Below, in pieces: positions 12,824 through 26,336 of a DNA stretch of 64,000 bases. Made by a program: the position numbers and the translations under genes. The notes under the pieces were generated by a model that was not told where the DNA came from, searched no databases, and was given only the letters and a program-made list of their open reading frames with translations. The stretch spans positions 80,125,537 to 80,189,536 of the forward strand of contig RSEF01000003.1 of the NCBI GenBank assembly GCA_003993805.1, given 5' to 3'. This DNA comes from Himantopus leucocephalus (Eukaryota > Chordata > Aves > Charadriiformes > Recurvirostridae). Every line of letters starts with the position of its first letter. Position 1 is the stretch's first letter.

Positions 12824-13929
12824 TGAAAATTCGGATATGACTATCAGAACTGGCAAAGCTGCACAATTCTCAAAATGTGTAACAGTAACAATAACACAAC
12901 CCCCAAGAAAGCAAGATGAGAAAGAAGACAGTTATCGTTTTCTATGTGTCATGCTCCTCTAGCTACTGGAACTTCTTGAACATCTGTGTAGAGACTTATC
13001 TTCAATTAATTCATTAGATTAATTTGTTTTTAATGATAGTTTCTGTAAAATTTCTTATTATTTGGCTTCTTCTGCTGTACAGATGTCCAGGTCTGTAACG
13101 CTTAAGATATTTAATAATGAGCGTATTCTCCAGTTTCGACTGTTTTCTTCAAAAGAACAGCAACGCTTCAGAGAATAGCAAAAACAAGGGCAAAAAGTCA
13201 GATATAAATAAGTTGTAAGATTTGAGCTGTATGCTTTCAAAAGGTTTAGTGTGCACAAATTAACGAACGTAGGATTTCTACAGAGGTGGTAAATATACTG
13301 ATTTTTCAAGATTTTTTTCTAAATTGAAATATAAAACCAGGAGAAATAATGCCATGGAACAAGTATTTTTTTAAATTGAAAAATATTACTGATAGCTCTC
13401 TATGGCTTATTCTTTTTCTTCTTTTTCTATGAAAATTAATAGCTTTTTAAAGAAAGACAGTATTAACATACTGGGCTATACAATTAAAATTTATTCTCAA
13501 CCTCAGAAGAGCTGGTGGTAGAACTTGATTTAGAATTCTCCATCAAAATTATTTTTCAATAGAAATAATTCATGCTTTGAAATTAGAAGTGGCATTAGTA
13601 TGAGTCAATAGTAGAAGATCCCTAATTTAATTTGAAAATTAAATTTGTCAATTAAAATTGACATTTTTGCAGTTAGATAATTAAAATTTTTGAAAGTGAA
13701 ACTTTTTTTTGAAGTGTGCTTTAAAAACCTTTTGCTAATAATTACTGGTTAAGTTGTACCAAAAATTGCAAAATCAATATAAAAGCATTTGGAGTGTTCT
13801 AAAATTACTGACTATAGGTATATGAATATTTCATAGTTTCTTGAGTAAATCAAGTCAGTTTTTTTCTGATTGTTTCGATAGCATTATATTTTGAAAGCTA
13901 AAATTACATTTTGCCTACGTCTGCCCATA

Positions 13930-14520
13930 AATGTTTCCTAGTGATGTTTGGTTGATGTACATTATCATCTGATCAGCTGACTAATAAACTCACAGTGTTT
14001 ATTAGTGTTTACATCAACCTTTAATTTTGCAGAAAGAGCTGAAGTTATTTCTGTTTGTATAGCAGGGGTACATACTGTAGCCAAGTTGCAGATTCATATA
14101 TTGTGAAATGGTTGAAAGTGGTTATGAAAGTGCTGGTTGCTGGAATTCTGATAATTGCCTTCATCAGCAAATAATTTAATTTTCAGTATATTACACTGAT
14201 TCCTTCTTCTTCTGCGTTTTTTTTCAATATCAAATTGAGGGTGCAGTTAAATATCAAGGCTATATTGCTTTCATCGATAGTCACTGGTGCTGTGGAAAGC
14301 ATGTTTTAGCATCGTACTTTTATAACAATTGGGTCGTTTCCTAAAATCTCTTTCTTTGTTCAGCATAACTTTAATATGTTGGGCATGTCTCCTTTCATCA
14401 CAGCAGGGGACACTGTGTATTTGCGGGATAAACTAGTTCCATATTAGCAATGTGAAATCTGTTTGAACATGTTTGCATATGTATGCCGGTTGATAGTGCC
14501 TTTTGAGGTGGTAAGTGTTG
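13930..14520. promoter_or_regulatory. Possible conserved non-coding element with nested palindrome
   Basis: This gene-free stretch contains a nested inverted repeat (13950-14019) with two forkhead-type motifs (TGTTTAT, TGTTTAC) and many ATTA/TAAT cores. No reading frame survives. A long, repeat-free block dense in such motifs suggests a developmental enhancer. That is inference only, since conservation cannot be measured from one sequence. Confidence 0.2.
13950..14019. repeat. Nested inverted repeat (10-bp outer, 9-bp inner arms)
   Basis: The outer arms GGTTGATGTA (13950-13959) and TACATCAACC (14010-14019) are perfect reverse complements. Inside them CTAATAAAC (13981-13989) and GTTTATTAG (13997-14005) are also perfect, around a 7-nt loop. 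Confidence 0.85.
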
Positions 14521-17500
14521 GGGAATTGTGTCAGCAATAGTATTTTTTTTCCTCAATAGTTAATTCATATCCTGTAAATATGCCATTCCCATTACACTTA
14601 AATGCTATTTTTATTGTCTATGAATATAGGATATGTGGATAATGGCACATCAATAAACACATCTAGAAATTAACGGCTGGTATTAATGAGTGAAACGCAA
14701 ACGCTGTAACTCAGAGTTTGCTACTTTAAAGAGAATCTCCCAAGGTTGCTGTGTTGAAAGCTTTTGGGGTTGTTTTGAATATGTGTGTGTATAAGAGTTT
14801 ATTCAGGGAGTTGGAGCTGTAAAAGAACTGAGATTATGTGAGTCTCCATGCTGCATACACTCAAAGTTTAATATGTGGAGAACTTGAGTGGGAATCTGTA
14901 TCACAGCGGGTCAGGAGCCGAGGCTCCCTCTGCGATACACGGTAAGGGAGCTTGTATGCTCCAGCGAAGGTACATCAGGGAACTGCTTAGTCTGAGAAAC
15001 TCAGTCAGGTTTAGGTATCGGACCTCTCAGCCTTGATTTATCTGGTGTAGCTTTGGACATGTGCGGAAGCAGAACGCTAGGCAGCTTGGGAATATTAGTG
15101 ATAAAAGCTTACGTGTTTATGTATGTCTTTTTATGTCTTCGATTTACATACCACTATTCGATCAAAGTCCCACTTCAGATGCCTCACTCCATTTGTAAAT
15201 CTTACATTTTCCTTTCTATTTTATCTAAATATGCTTGCTGATATAAATTATCACTTTAAGTTACTTTTTTATTTAGCATAAGAACAATCTTGACTGCTTT
15301 ACTTATGAATGATCTGCTTTGCACATTAGAGGTGATAGAGATGAGAGTGGATGTCTGTTTTGTTATTTAGGTAGAAAAATATATTTTCTTATTCGATTTT
15401 CAATCCTGTCTAAAGAAAGCTGCACCTCATTCTGTTCCATTCCAAACTCCTCTTGATTTCACATCATTTTTAAGGCTCATCTTATTCTTAAGTACTAAAA
15501 AAAATTAAAAAATTAATGATCTCAGACTCATTTTTGTCTGGGAAGGACAGGAGTCCTTCAGAACCTATGCTATTCTGTGCTAAAGGCCAGCAAAGAAATT
15601 ATTCACCCAGGAAGATATTTTTTTTTTTTTTTTTACAAACCTGCCAGCAAGCTTTTCCCTTACTATAGGACTCACATTTAAACTATTTTTAGTGTCGGCT
15701 TTTGGGAAACAATGTATCTTTCTCCTTGTAAGATGGAGAGAAACAGCTCAGTAATAAAGAATACTAATTTCTGTGTCTTTCACATTTCTGTCTGGGAAGA
15801 GACATAATTTATAGAAGAAAATTACAAATCACATTGTGAACTGCTTAAGACTTTCAGGAAAAGAAACAACTTCTGGAAGAAAACATGAAAAAGAGTATAG
15901 GGACTAATATTTTTTTCAGAAGTGTAGACGTGAAATTTCCTTTACTGAAATGGACATATAAAAATATGTATGCAAACGTCTATATCTCAGAGAAAAGTCT
16001 TTAAAATTGAATTACTATTTCCATCATGAAAACAGAAGGAAGTTTATTGGGAAAGTCAAAAGATGACGTGAACATTTCCCTTCTGGGCTATTTGAAGGAA
16101 AGTCTACCCCCTTGAAAGTGTGACTGCATCCAAACTGTTATTAACCTAAATACAAATTCACTTACACATTTGCATCGTAAAGCATGTGATTTAATCACAT
16201 TAATAAAGTATATTGGTGTGGGATTCTGAGGAAGCTGATATGAACTGGTCTTTCTTATAGCATGACTGTATTGCCATCACCGGGCTTTGAAGTGGCTGTG
16301 CCTGAGCTTTCTGAAGTGTAGTTGGGATACGCTCCTTTGAAGCACAAGGTTCGTAGCATGGGAAAAAATATTCAGGAGATCAATTATTACTCCTGACTCA
16401 CAGTGTGTTCAGGCTGTCTTTATTACTTGTCATTGAGACAATAATTTGATTTGACAGGCAGATTGGATGCTATTAAAATTAAAGGATTTCAGTTGCCTTA
16501 CTGCACATGTGAGGCGTTGTGACGAAGATCTGCTTCATGAAGAGAACCAGGAAGGCTGTGTCACTGGTTTGGTCTGCAGGTAGAGGAGTTGGAAAATTGC
16601 CCGGTTGTGTAATTAGTTGGTGAATTTAGTTGTCCGTGGTGAGCCTTCGTTTACTAGTGTGATGCATCTCTCGCGTTACTGAAGTCGATACAGCGCACCT
16701 ATTTCAGGGAAGACAGGAATTAGCAGTTTAGAGTGAGGGTTCTGTCGTATTACTGGTGTTACTGCACTTTTTATTATCTACTATGAACCTTGCACTACCA
16801 TTTGGACCCCGTTTACTAGGTAGTGTGTATTCATATATAAAACAATAAGCCTATATAAAATTATGAAAACAAAAGAGGAGAAGATTGAAAAACAGGTAGA
16901 TGTAAGAGAGCAGAAAAGGCAAAACATGTACGATTGCAGCATGCTTTCAGGTAAAGTTTATAAGCTTTTTGTGAATGAATAAAGCAGAAGAAAACTTTAT
17001 TTAGGGTTCACTGGAAGTGTTGCTGGAAAAAGGTGGCTTGATTATTATTTCCACTTTGTAAAAAAAAAAAAAAAAAGGGCAAGTAGTGATCTGTTCATGA
17101 GCATGTACAGAATTATCCAGTTTAGTGATCCTTAAACGTGCTCTGTTACTCCTGTTTCATTAAGTTGTAACTGGTGAAATTGGTACAAATATATAAGCCC
17201 TTTTTATAGGAAAGGTTGCCACTTTTATGTAACTCCTGTGAGTTTAGGCATATTTAATAGGTTTTTTCCCAACCTTTTGGTGAACGATCTTTTATTTCTG
17301 CCAAAATAAATTGGTGAGGGGCAGCGCACTCCACTGGGCGTTTTACAGCAGTCCAATTGTACAATACCTATTTTCAGACATTTGAGAGTGCCGGTGTAGA
17401 AAATGTCTGATCCTTGAAAGTCCACCGCCAGTTGGTAAACTATTTAGGTCTCTTAAGCTGATCCTTTGAATTTTTTAGAAATATGTGTAATAGTAAGAGG

Positions 17501-20500
17501 CACACATTACTGGGATGTTGTAATATGTTTTTTTCCTATCAAAGAACATATTTCTATTGTGCTCTAACGCTAATACTCAACATGCTTTTTTTTTTTTTAA
17601 GGAGAGCAAATGTTAGTAAATATACAGGTAAACCTACCAATTTATTAAGTCTACATGTAATTAAGTAAATGTAAATTGCCATATGCTCAGTACATTTCCT
17701 AACCCTGAAGATAATAATTACCATATCTGGCTCATAACGGCCTTACTTTCAAAACAGGTGGGACGTTCTCCATCTCTTTGTTTTTTCCTAGTTACAGTTT
17801 TTGGACAAATACTAAATGAAGTTACAAAATATAACTAGAGCACAACTGTTTGTTCAAATTTACTAATGCAGACTTAAAAAATTCTAAGTTCCTGTCCTTG
17901 CAGGTAAGGGTAAACAAAGAACTGATTTTCAATCCATCACATGCAGCCTACAAATTTGAAGGTGAGGCAATTAAAAAAAAGTTTCCTCACCTTTTGAATT
18001 GCACTCACATGAAATTTTACAAAAGAAAGAAGGAAAATAATTAATAAATTGACACTGAAACTTCACTTTCTGGAAGATGTCACTTCTCTCTTATTCATCA
18101 GACAATCCTGCAATGTCTGAAGGGCAAATATATAAAAATGTGGAGTTGCTTGAAAAAATGGAATTTAAGAAGGGGAGTGAAAGGAAGTTTTTTAGAATCT
18201 AGCCAGTCATAAAAAAGGACTCATCAGACTGTGCATCTCAAAACACTTTCATCTTTGTCTTTGACATGCCCTTAGTCATGGTATAATTTTCCTCAGCCCC
18301 TTCATGGTTATTAAATACTGAAATATTGTAAAATATAATGTAAACTATATATGTATATTGACACTATTTTGTAATTCATATTACGAACACTGAGAATAGT
18401 CAATTGTTCTTGCTAAATTTTTAAATTGCTTTACTTATAATGGATTTTACTTATGTTTAATAACTGATTCATATCTGTGTTGTCCAGCACTCTTTATGAT
18501 TCTGATAGATGGAAGTAAATGATTCACCTAGTCATCCACATTTTGGCTGCACTTTCTCAATGGCTTCTTTTACACTGTGTGTATCACTGTTAAACAGCAA
18601 CTTATGACTACCGTAAAGATTTTTCCATGTGTAGTCATGTATCATACAGCACTCCACCAATAGTTACCCTCTCTGAGAAGTGAAAATACAAACGCATAAA
18701 GTACTATCAAGTAAGAAAGGGTTTTCCAAGCTGTATGCCACTGATGATACAGAAACCATTTCAAAATAGTATCAAACCTTTCACAGACCTGCTTCTGCCA
18801 ATTGTAATTACTCTGGTTCTCATCAATACAATTGGTGGTACCTAGCAATCAGATTTTCTGAAAACATGATCGAAGAAGAGTTATGTATGGACATACAGTA
18901 TGTATTTAAGACTATGAATATTCAGCCTGAGGAAAAACTGTGTTCATTTGAATTACAAGGAGATAGGAGGCAGACTGAGCTGGTGATCTGGTTGTTTTGT
19001 AGTTTAGCCTCTGAAATGAAGGGAAATAAAGAATAGCAGTTAAAAAGAATCTATTAGGGCAATTATTAATCTTTTCATATAGGTTCATTCTGTAGAGTAA
19101 CTCCTTTATAAAATCTGCTTAGAAGAACCCTTTGGAATATGTTCCACAGGCATTTTGAAAGAAGATGGTTTATCCGTGTGAAAGACTCACAAACACCTTT
19201 AATTCTTAATCTTTACCTTCACCCTTCCTGATTCTTTAGACCCACCGTTTCCCCAGTTTTTAGATGACAGTTTCTACCAATGTTGATGATAAAAAAAAAA
19301 GAAACACAAAAACCCCCTGAATGTCAACAAGAAGATTCACAGAGGAATGCAATCAAAAATGATGTTGCAAATCAAGCTTAGAATCAGACCATCAAAAATT
19401 CAAAAACTTTCAGCTATTTGCAATTATGGTGGTAATTGCTATTTTAAAATGTTTTCCTTCGTCCAAAGAAAATCCATGTTGTTAGCTGAAATTCTAGGTA
19501 TTTTGAATCAGAGAAAATCTTTTTGCAGCTGATGAATACTAAATATTATAGGCAATCAAAACAACGTATTATCTACATATTTTAGCTGATTAAAAAAAAA
19601 GTAGCTTTTGGAACTTCTTTAAAAAATCATTTTACTGTGTAGTACTAGCTAATTACAGCATATTTTTTCACAGACCAAAACATTAGCATTGTCTATTTTA
19701 AAGCAAAAGGTGGTAGATTTTAAAATTCTTTTTAAGAAAATGGCATCTCAGGTCTTTGCATGATGTTTTCGTCCATGTAATTATTCCTTTTCTTTCTGTT
19801 GTGAATCAGCATTTGCAGTGAAGTTTTGATTTATATATATAACAACATATAATAAAATTAAGGTTTCCTTAAAAATACTGTAATTTAAAGATTGATGTAT
19901 CAACATTACATAATATGAGGCCATTAAATACTGAAAGTTATATAGAGGGTGTTGGAAAATGCTATTAAATAATAATTAAAAATAATTTTGGTTCAAGAGC
20001 AATTATTATAAAGGGCAACGAAACTGAGATCTTGCTCGAGAATTTTTCTTGTACTAAATTATATCTTGAATATGAGAAACTGCATTTATTTTTATTCTCT
20101 GATAGTAATAATAAACTATGATCTTGTTTCTTTTGTTCAGAGGCTTGTTCAATCCACAATTTTGAAGGCTAGGCTCCATAAAGAAAGGGAAAATTCTATC
20201 ACAGCTTCATTATTGAAACTTCTTAATTAGAACTTTTCTAGTATATCTGTTAAAAGGCTATAACATGCCATGATTTTCATGAAGTAAAATTTCATAGGCA
20301 TTCTCCTAGGTGTTTTAGCAACATTTCATTAGTTAGCTTGATGTCTGAAGAACAGATATTAGCAAATGGTTCACCTTAAGGATCTCTTATAAAGGTAAAG
20401 TTGTACAACGTGATAATTGGTCTGTATGACCAATACCTGGCAAATTTACAGTATTTGCTTTTGAACAAATATTTAGGAAAAAAGCAAGTGAATACTTCTC

Positions 20501-21780
20501 TAGCAGTTGTTTTATATGCACTATATCTGCGTGAAGCAAAGGCAAAGGATTGGCAGGGAAGTGATGAGACAGCACTGATACAACTGCAGTAGGATCAATG
20601 AAGCTGGCAGAGCCCTGGGTGGAATTTTTTGAAGCTAGAGTCAAATTTTTGGTGGAGGATCCTGACTTACAGACCTTATTTACAAAATGGGCAAATCTAT
20701 TAAAGTTCTCTGATTTTTCTTTTTTTTTTTTTTTGGCCTGGGCTTCCAACAAGAGTAGAACTGGGAAGTTTCTGCAAGTTTAGGAGAAAGGAAAGTCTTT
20801 AAACGCCAAAATAACTTCAGCTAACTGTTGGTATGAAATGGAGACTTTGATTAATCTCTTAGATATCTAATTTTGTACTCACTGATTCATACCATTGAGG
20901 CCAAGAACTTCATAAATATTTAGCATCTTTAGTAAGCTTGTGTGACAATTTGAGGCAAAATGAAGCCAATAACCTTAAAAAGAGAGCAAAAAGGGTTCAC
21001 AGGTTGAAACGACTCAGTGTTGTTTAATCTGCAGTACTAAATTATTAAATCCTTCAAGGAAGAGAAATCTCATACTATTGAAAGAGTATTTGGGGAATGA
21101 CTATTCAACATTAGAGTAAATCTAAGTTTGAATATATGATTTTAATCAGGGAATGGATGTTGGGGATTTTGTACAAATAAGCTACTCTTGTGAATCATTG
21201 CATAGGGTCACTTGATACCTATTTTTATAACGTGTAGGATACAGGAAAGTTAGGGAGGAAAAAAAGCTATCATGGCATTTTGAGTTTTAAGTATAAGCTA
21301 CTTTTCTGAGTTCATAAGCAGCTTACTTTTTTAATAATTAAAATGCGTGCTAGAAAAAAACAAAAATGTATTTGGATCACATTTATAATACGGCTACATA
21401 TTTAAAAGCAGACCGCTCATACATCGTTTTATGCATTAGAAATAAAACTATGTGAGCAGAGGTGTTTGTTTTGTAATAACTATAAACCTGAACTTTATTG
21501 TGAAAGAGATACCACTGAGGTTTTTCCCTGTTTCAAGATGTCTCTAAATCTGATATGACATGATACTGTATGAATGAAAAAGCAGTCATGATTTCAGATA
21601 TAAAAAGCCTGAAAGTAAATCTGTAGTATTGCAGCCATACTCGGGAAATGCACCAGTCATTTTATACTATAGAATTCCTGAGCCAGCTGATAGATGAATC
21701 ACTTTTGACAGTAACTCACTTTTTGACCTATGTGGCAGGGAGAATGTCGCAGCAGTAGGAGAGGTTCTGTGATAATTGGA
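14520..21780. other. Unique AT-rich DNA, no gene recognised
   Basis: Apart from the candidate exon at 17904 and homopolymers at 15618-15634 (T17), 17060-17076 (A17) and 20720-20734 (T15), nothing specific was recognised. A short GC-rich piece at 14907-14941 between TATCACAG and GGTAAGGG is open in all frames, but too short to call. Confidence 0.45.
17904..17961 (+). other. Candidate 58-bp exon with strong splice sites
   Basis: AGTTCCTGTCCTTGCAG, a textbook acceptor, is followed by 58 bp and GAAG|GTGAGG, a good donor. Only the phase-0 frame is open. It reads VRVNKELIFNPSHAAYKFE plus one nucleotide. Among the plus-strand candidates it has one of the best pairs of splice sites. The peptide is not assigned to a family. 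Its start phase agrees with the candidate ending at 7326, and its end phase with the one at 26288. Confidence 0.28.
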
Positions 21781-21787
21781 AAGTGAA

Positions 21788-21895
21788 GGGGACTCGGTGG
21801 TGCAGTAGGTTAGTGCATTAGCCTTTCCCCTCTGGAGGCCCCGGTTCATATTCTGCCTTAGGGTCACTAGTGAAAATGCATGCTTTGGTGTCCTA
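21788..21895 (+). mobile_element. tRNA-derived SINE relic, resembling LF-SINE
   Basis: TGGTGCAGTAG at 21798-21808 fits the polymerase III box A consensus TRGYNNARNNG at every position. GGTTCATATTC at 21843-21853 fits box B (GGTTCRANTCC) at 9 of 11. The 34-bp spacing is that of a tRNA-like head. The head and the following GGGTCACTAGTGAAAATG segment resemble, from memory, LF-SINE, the ancient SINE first described from coelacanth and kept in tetrapods mainly where co-opted. If right, this copy predates amniotes and its survival suggests selection. The family name is uncertain; the tRNA-derived head is the firm part. Confidence 0.55.
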
Positions 21896-22120
21896 CTTCT
21901 GTTTGTACATATGACAAAAAAAAGACAATATTTGGAAAAAAATGTTGTCTTTCTTCACTATAAAACACTGTATTGGCAAGGATCTTAGGGCCGGTGTACA
22001 TTGGCAGAGAGGTTAACAACCTTCATTTCCGTAATACCTGTGTATGAAGTCCACTTGCCCCAAAAGAGCATTCACTCAATATATTACTAAAAGGGAAAAA
22101 AGGAAAAACTTTGCAGTTGA
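21896..22120. promoter_or_regulatory. Possible conserved flank of the SINE relic
   Basis: Sequence after the SINE head has no coding frame and no simple repeats apart from short A runs. It may be the body of the same SINE, or an adjoining conserved element. Only the adjacency is seen; conservation is a guess. Confidence 0.15.
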
Positions 22121-24091
22121 TGTGCATGACAATAATGCAAATACTGAATGAAACACCTCCATAATACAAAAGCTACACTGGTAAATTGCCCATTTTCATT
22201 TGGAATTAACTCCTGCTAATCTCTCTTGCACTGAAGTTGTATTTCTCTTAAACTGTTTTACTTGAACCCCCTTCTGCCTAAGATTTTTAAGTGCCAGAGA
22301 GCTGCTGTTTCACACGCAGTGGAGTGGAGCAGTGATGACATCCAGTGATTAATTAGTTCAAAAAGTACACATTCCCTAAAGGTATCCTGGGAGCCACTTT
22401 CCAGGCCTGTTTAAAAGAAACATATTGCTTGCATTTACAGGTGGTAGTAAGCTGAATATAGATTGGTTATCAACGATGTACTACTGTCTTTTATTACATC
22501 TGTAGTGCTTACTCTTATTGTTTTGTAACAAGGGTAGTGCAACTAATTGTGCTTAATGATCCAATGCAAAGAGCCTGAATTTTCTCTTATCAACTCCTCC
22601 TATATTTATCTTTTCATCTCCTTCGAAATGTACAATTTCCAAGTTACATTAGGGATTTGCAGCAATGTGTGAACACCTTAACTTTCAGATCCCCACAAAA
22701 ATGTTAGGTCTGTTTACAACTGTGAGGGAGCTTCCCTATTTAAACATGAATTAAATGTTCAGGATGGGTCCAGGCTGAGAACCTTGGTGACTAAAGCAGT
22801 CCGTTCAAGGATGAAAAAGGCATCAGGGGAGTAAGATCCTCAATTTTATACCCTTCTTCTAGGCAACAGGCAATCACAATTATGGCTCCATCTCTGGAGC
22901 AGATGACAAGAATTATCAGCTAACCACGCTATCCAGTCTCTATCCCTTTTTGACAATCATTTCCCTCTGACTTGAGGGAAACAGGGAGTAGAGATTAAAA
23001 CCTACTTTCTCTTTTTTCCCTTCAATAATAACAAAAAGATAGAAGGGGGTAAACAGACAAGAGGCAAAGGATTAAAGGATAAATACAGGACAGAGGAAGC
23101 TTGAACAGAAAGCAGCTCACAAGAACAGAGCTGTCATTTGACTGATAAATCATTCTCTTAATCAACTGTGCCAGCCAAAGAAGGCCTGAGTAAGCAGCTA
23201 CAAATGCAGCAGCTTTAACTGATTTCTCCGTTTCCACTCCTCCAACACATACCTAGTAATTTAAGTTTATACTTTTAATTGTACTAGTTTCTAATAGGGT
23301 GATAGGAGCCTTGATTTGAGACTTTGCCTGAAAAAAACAACTTCCTAGAATTGTGAAAACCTTTAAGCAGCTTCTATACTACATAGCAGTTCAGATCTCC
23401 TTTACTCTCGATTTCTTTGAGTAGTTAGATTTCTTCACTGGTTAGGTTTTGTTGTTGCTGGTTTTGGTTTTTTTCATAAAACACCATGGAGTTGATCTGA
23501 AGCCCTGAATAAGAAGCAGAAGCAAGACAGGATTAAACTGTGACTTTTCCATACGTTGCGATGTTCACGTAAGGGAGTGAGGTAAGATAGGCCTTCTCTT
23601 GGTACACATGCATCTTGCCAGATCAGCAAGGTCACTCCCATTCACCCTCCACTTGCACCTCTCACCTCTAATTGCAGACCAATATCAGGAATACCTTTGG
23701 GATGTCAGTCTCATATGCACTAAGGTTGATGATAACAGTTTCACAGCCTGTGAGGAGGAAGAGTACTTAGGAAGGTCCTTTTGCTTCCCTATTTCCACGC
23801 AAAGCTGAGACTGAACTAGAAGTGAGAGCTGAGGCTGAAATAAAAGTGGAGAAGGATGAGACCTGGGTTGAGATGAAGGTGAAAATGGACAATTATGAGT
23901 TGTAACAGGGTTTTGGTAAATAAACCTCTCAAACCTGAAAGAGTCTTTGAACTGCTTAAGCAAGTTGGTCCAAAACATTACTTTTCATTTTTTATTTTTC
24001 TTGTATATCTGATGTCTTAAAACAAATGCCTTATGAATAACTCTTTTCATAAACAAAACTGCATTATATACATTTTCCATCACCTGCTCAC

Positions 24092-24120
24092 CTATGCTGT
24101 GCCCCATTACAAGTGAGGTT
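24092..24120 (-). other. Candidate 29-bp minus-strand micro-exon (weak)
   Basis: On the minus strand ATCTCTTTCACTTCTTTTAG, an excellent pyrimidine tract and acceptor, precedes 29 bp and CATAG|GTGAGCAG, a good donor. The size is that of a micro-exon. No protein can be recognised from so few codons. Confidence 0.12.
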
Positions 24121-26287
24121 CTAAAAGAAGTGAAAGAGATCTAGTTTGAAGCAGCTCACTAATAATTGGCTATGCATCCTGAGACAACTGAAATTTGTCT
24201 CTATTCATTACTACGTTATCATAACCATATAGGGTTTAAACATGCATTGTAAGTCTCATTTTTAGGGGTTCTTTTAGCTTTTGTTTTTAATTATGGAAAA
24301 TAAAAGGTAAAGGTAATGCAGCAATTGCAATGAAGTGTTCAGATTTCTAGCTTCCAATGAAGTGTGTGTACTTTTGGGTTTGATTTTGAGTTGAGAAAAT
24401 AATCTGACAACTTATTTTTACACCGCTTTAATAGTGGTGTGGATTTTTTTTAAAGTTTCAGTGTTGTTAGGTATGATGCATAGAAGCAGGGTGAGAAAGT
24501 GATTTCATGCTCTATTTCTCCAGATGAAGTTTTGTGCTTTGCTGACAAATACTGACACGTAGACCCAAATTGCAGCTTCCCAGGTCTAACAATTGTAAAT
24601 AAAAAAATTGTTCACAGAATTCATAGATAGACTTTTATAGGCCACACAAAAGTTTCGAAATGAATTGATATCTTACTGTGACACAGGTTAGCTTGAAAAA
24701 AATTAGCCATTCTTGGTTTTAGACTCCTCTAAGATGATGACTGGTTTCTACGCTTTTTAAATAGGTTGTTTGCTACCATAATTTTTAGTTATATTAAAAC
24801 AAACAGAAGTTAAAAAAAAGAAAAATTTGTGACCATGTTGGGGATTTCTTTTGGAGTGGAGTTTTCTCGATTGTCTAAAATCAAATAAGCTTACAATACT
24901 TGGCAGGATATGAAGATGAAGTTATCTAATCCGTGAATATAAGGAAGCATCAATACCTTTACTTTGGAAATCCCAAGAGTAACTCTTTCTTCTCTGTTAC
25001 TTAACCCAGAATTTTGCCATATAACTATTTGGGGGTTTGGTTTTGTACAACAAGATTCAATGATCAGGAGGTTATGGGATAAGGAAATTGTATATGCTAC
25101 TTTGCTACCAGTTTATTATCTCAAAGTTCTGCCTCACACAGGTGGATGTTCATCTTGGGGTGATTCTTTTCATCTCTTGCTCCCACCTGTCCATTTTGTC
25201 TGTCTCTGTCCAGTCTTTGCTCCGGACATGGGAAAATCGCTTATAGAATAGCTGCTCAGCTATTTCCGTTTACAAAAAAATTGTGGGTGTTTACTCTAAT
25301 ATCCGAGGCTTTACATAAACCATGGAGGTTCTCCAGATCTTTCATGAGTGTCACTGTCCTTCCTGCCTTGGGGACAGAGCAGATGAGAATGGAAACCTCT
25401 GCAGCCAGCCATCAGTCAATGATAACCCATCCTCACTCATTAATCATCAGTTTACTGGAGTTGGACCCTTTACTGGGTTGGTACTTTTTCTACATGTAAT
25501 TTTAGACAACATAGTTTCACTTAAAGTAAAACAAAGAAACAAATGCTGCATATTTTTACTGGGGAAAGACATCTTAAAAAATGTTTTATCCAGCTCTACT
25601 CAAAGTCATTTACGGCTGTCATTCTTGTTCCTGATGCATAATCTCAATAAAGATTGTCACCTAATAATATAGTGAAGTATTGTATTAAGATGGTTGCATG
25701 TTATCTGGACAGATATATAATTTTGAGCTATTTCTAGTGTTTTATATTTATCTTTAAGAGGTTTCCTAAGGTAGCTCTTTGAAGATGGAATTTGTTTACA
25801 CCAAAAAAGTGAGTACTGTATGTTGTGTATTTAAGCCACAACTTTGCGGTATGAGAAAAAATGGTAGAGAATGAGAAAAATGAACAAAGTTATCAATTTG
25901 ATAATACCAGCACAAAGTGTTTAATAATGTATCAGATAACATTTATCAAAAGGTTTACGGAGCTGCCTACATTCCTAATGAGAAGCTCTGGGATAACAGC
26001 CATAATCACAGGTTTATGATAAAGTATCTGAGGCTTCAGATGTTCAGTCCAACAAGCACTAATATCATAATAGTCTGTAAGTAGGTTTACAGGAATAGTC
26101 ATAAATGTAATTATCGCACTCTGATGTAAACTTGTTTCAGAGGCAAAATTGTTTCAATTAAGAATAATGGAATACTGTTAGATGAAGTAAAATTATGACC
26201 TGTCTGTTCATTACATAAAACAACACACTGCAAATAAAAATATTAAAATTTAGAATGGAAATAATGGTTTTATATTCCCCTCTTCAG

Positions 26288-26336
26288 TCTCAGTTCTTAG
26301 TTGCTGGGAATTTAGAAATGGAGTAATTGTGGGTGG
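26288..26336 (+). other. Candidate 49-bp exon with strong splice sites
   Basis: TTATATTCCCCTCTTCAG is followed by 49 bp and GGTGG|GTAAGTAAG, both close to consensus. Two frames are stopped. The third is open with 2 nt, 15 codons, 2 nt, which fits the phase left by the candidate at 17904-17961. Peptide unrecognised. Confidence 0.22.

Noticed and set aside
14907..14941. 35-bp piece between CACAG and GGTAAGGG
   Set aside because: It is open in all three frames, so gives no coding signal, and its phase does not fit neighbouring candidates.
20387..20783. Overlapping frames of 121 and 61 codons on opposite strands
   Set aside because: The frame on one strand runs through a T15/A15 homopolymer and there are no splice or polyadenylation signals. 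Likely chance.
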